From positions 1 to 64,000 of the forward strand of contig JAYMSP010000060.1 of assembly GCA_036897095.1 (NCBI GenBank): a stretch of 64,000 nt of DNA. The letters run 5' to 3'. Both the position numbers and the translations under genes were made by a program. Shown here piece after piece: positions 61,306 through 64,000 of the stretch (positions are counted from its first letter, which is position 1; every line of letters starts with the position of its first letter). The stretch is from Plantago elongata (taxonomy: Eukaryota > Streptophyta > Magnoliopsida > Lamiales > Plantaginaceae). The notes below the pieces were generated by a model, which was given only the letters and a program-made list of their open reading frames with translations, was not told the origin of the DNA and searched no databases.

Positions 61306-63925
61306 TCAATTTGCTGAACCACTATCTTTCTTAGCCCAATGCTGCACTTGCTTTCTTGGATTTTGTGTATTCCTCTTTATGTAATTATTATTAGTGTTTC
61401 CCTTGTTCCTGGCAGCCGGACGCCTCGCGGAACTGCTTGAACTTGTTCCCGGTTTGGCTGGGGTAGGAGTGTCTTTTGGCTCTGGTTCAGCAGTGGGTAA
61501 TACAACTGGCCGGGGAAGAAACATCCCAGGCCGCAAGACCTCACTTTTCTTCTGTTCAATTAAGCCACTATTTTCTTCCTGGAGTTTCAATATTTTCTCG
61601 AACTTTTCTCTCCTGATTCTCTCGGAATCTGACAGAAGAATTTCAGTGTTGATCTCAGTCCCATTGGAGTCCTGCAATCAAGAAAAGAGAAAGATAATGT
61701 GGCTACTCACTGGAAAATGGGTGAAAATCCAAATGATGTCTTATATGTAAAAGAAAACAATTTGCCAACTTTTATGAGATATTCCTGAATCCAGTAACAA
61801 GAGTTATATTCGTTACTCAAACAGATATCTAGACAAAGGGGTTGCTTAGGACCTGCTAAAATAACAGCTAACGTTCTAGGCCTTCTAGGTGAAAGTTGAT
61901 GGTGAAACAGCATTTCCATTGAAGTTTGCTCACTTGTGCAAAATCCTCCAGAATTTCATAATCAGGGTGAAGTATCCCTCAAAGCCACTTTAGACAACCA
62001 AAATGTGATTACGGGGTCATTTCAAACCTAATATAATCATTACTACTAATAAGTATAGAAAAACATGCATACTAAACACCCAAGGATGATTCACAGAAGT
62101 GAACAAATTATTTACAACCTATTTCCTAATTTCATAGCCACCCAAATCAACAGCAAAAAGATATCTCCGCAGCAAGTATGAAATGACGGTATGCCAAAGG
62201 CAATGACTCATCAGAAGTAGATGCAGATTTTCCTCAGTGTTGTTCAACTTCAAAAGGTACATAGCTATTAGCTATGTTGACCATCCGTACTGAATACTGA
62301 GTATCCATCAATCAGAATATTACTAATATTTAACACGTACTCGGTTACAATCTCCAAGAAACAGATTAAGGTAGTTTATGCCAAGACATCACAGACGATA
62401 AAAAGCAACTTTATCCCCAAGTGGAAAAGGCTACAGATTTTTATTCTTGTACATAACGTGAAAGGTCCAAGGAGCTGAACTAGGATGTGTTAAATGTTAA
62501 AACTGTTAGCTCCACCCGAAAATTAAACACCTCTGTAATGAAGCCGGGTTTCATGGTATGTACATGTTAACGTGAAACAATAATATCAAATAGGTGTTGA
62601 ATAGAATAGCATAGCATTTTCCACAATACGTAGCAAGTAGGGTGAAGCTGAAAGGCCCGAGGCCAGACATTCCACTTACCAGATCACTGTCAGTTCCAAC
62701 CAAGTCTAGCACGTGTTCAATATCCTTGGTATGGAAAACTTTACGACAGACGGGGCAACTCCCCATACTTTCTTCCATAAATTTTTGCATACCTACGCAA
62801 CATGATGCCATGCATTATAATTGGAAGTTGAAAAAATGTCAGGCAACTTACAGTTTCACAGCCAGTAGAGACCAAAGACAAAGCAGTCAAAATATGATAC
62901 TTGACTTTTCTTCCACTACCAAAGAGATGGAAGAATGTAAAACTATCATCTCCTTCATTCCATGCATTTCTTTGCTCACGGAAGACTTAATTAGCTTATG
63001 TGATGCTCAAAACAAATTAAGTCTCATACTGACAAATGACAACAGTGATCAAAGGCTAAAAACAACTGACAGGTGATTGAATGGTAAGGACAACAGATTA
63101 GAAAATAACTTAACGTTACTGAGACGAAAGATTTTAAATCACTGAGTAAAGCATGGTATTGGGTATTGAATTCCTATAAAACTCGAGAACAAGTGCTTTG
63201 CAGGGATGCAGCTTGTTGGGTAACCAAGGTGTTTTAGGGAGCTACGTAAACTGATCGACTGGAAGGTGAAAACAAGATATTCAACTTCGATAAAGTTCCC
63301 ATTGGAGAAAAAACACAGCAGAAGAAATGGATTCATACCAATTCAATTCTCATTCTGGTTTTATTAATATTGATAGCCTTAGCTTTTAATAGTTACATTT
63401 TTCTTTCTGCATTTAAATTTATTGAAACAAAATTATTATTGATAAGCATCATCCCACTACAAGTACAACAACACCGCAGTGCTGCTGCAGATGATGATGA
63501 TAAGTTAAAGTGAAAAACATAGAAAAGCATAGTTAGTATGAACAATCTCATTGCATTATAAAGAACACCTTTTCTGTCTCTGCCAGTATTAGAAGAAGTT
63601 GAAGCATTTGATGAAACCTTATGCTCCTCTTCAGTGTGCACCTGGTTCCACTTCCACCATCTGATAATGCAATGGCTGCAACAATCAAAAAATATGTAAT
63701 TCAACTAACGAATTCAATGGTCCATTACCCTATGCAGTATTGCAGTGGGAGTAGTATCTAATAACATGGCAATAACTGAACCCACCAGTGAAAGCAATGG
63801 AAACAAGACATTAACTTCATAAAGGGTGGAGAATTGCTCCTGTCATCTTCATCAAGCAAGGGATCCAAACACAACGGACAGTCTCCATCGGGGTGATTCA
63901 TACTGGAAAGTCTCTCCACTGCTTC
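61306..63925 (-). CDS. RNF25: RNF25-like RING E3 ubiquitin ligase, C-terminal part
   Basis: Four exons are visible: 63925-63786, 63675-63569, 62792-62680 and 61671-61306. They join in frame through GT-AG introns and give 241 aa; the 5' exons, expected to encode an RWD domain, lie past the window edge. The RING starts with CPLCLDPLL and continues with MKLMSCFHCFHCHCIIRWWK. After an unusually long loop (WNQVHTEEEHKVSS to SNTGRDRKG, about 40 residues), it closes with CPVCRKVFH. All zinc ligands of a C3HC4-type finger appear present. The tail has a charged helix (SERIRREKFEKILKLQEEN) and a low-complexity basic end rich in Pro, Ser and Asn. Family members pair with E2 enzymes to ubiquitinate targets; the plant substrate is not known to me. 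The RNF25-like assignment rests on the split RING and IIRWWKW and is fairly sure. Confidence 0.87.
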
Positions 63926-64000
63926 CTAAATGGTTAGGAGCTATCAGTTTTCTGATATAGGTAAACCAAAGTCGATGTACATTAAATCACATGACATAGA

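Overview
The window is nuclear DNA of a flowering plant, almost certainly a eudicot. It is AT-rich, its genes have GT-AG introns, its protein families are plant-specific (DUF632, AGCVIII kinase with DFD, DALL-type lipase), and the spacers are full of Tourist-like and Stowaway-like MITEs. The species cannot be named from the sequence alone. I see no tRNA, rRNA, CRISPR or bacterial-style operon.

Layout. 1-3668 (+): 3' part of a DUF630/DUF632 gene (NRG2/REL2 type), entered mid-gene. 5186-12662 (-): a complete 16-exon mitochondrial polynucleotide phosphorylase gene (PNP2), convergent with the first gene. 14137-17322 (-): a two-exon AGCVIII protein kinase of the D6PK/PAX type with a long N-terminus. 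18.3-30 kb: gene-poor spacer with repeats. 30004-31293 (-): a single-exon DAD1-like phospholipase A1. 31.4-51.9 kb: a second repeat-rich spacer with most of the MITEs, two foldback elements and a Ty1/copia fossil with one LTR. 51931-53235 (-): a second, diverged copy of the lipase. 56668-60314 (-): a complete six-exon mitochondrial HSP70 gene. 61306-63925 (-): the last four exons of an RNF25-like RING E3 ligase whose 5' part lies beyond the window.

The genes do not form one pathway. Two links stand out. PNP2 and mtHSP70 both act in mitochondria and both carry a telo-box-like motif next to the start codon. The two lipases are dispersed duplicates on the same strand, about 20.6 kb apart, with conserved catalytic domains and different N-termini.

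No clearly new biological system is visible. The most useful observations are an in-frame 87-bp duplication in the PNP2 C-terminal linker, perfect 74-bp and 93-bp tandem arrays (the second spans a MITE junction), a nested MITE, and two MITE subfamilies with intact TWA-type target duplications. Exon boundaries were placed by hand from splice consensus, reading frame and recalled family sequences. No alignments or searches were run.
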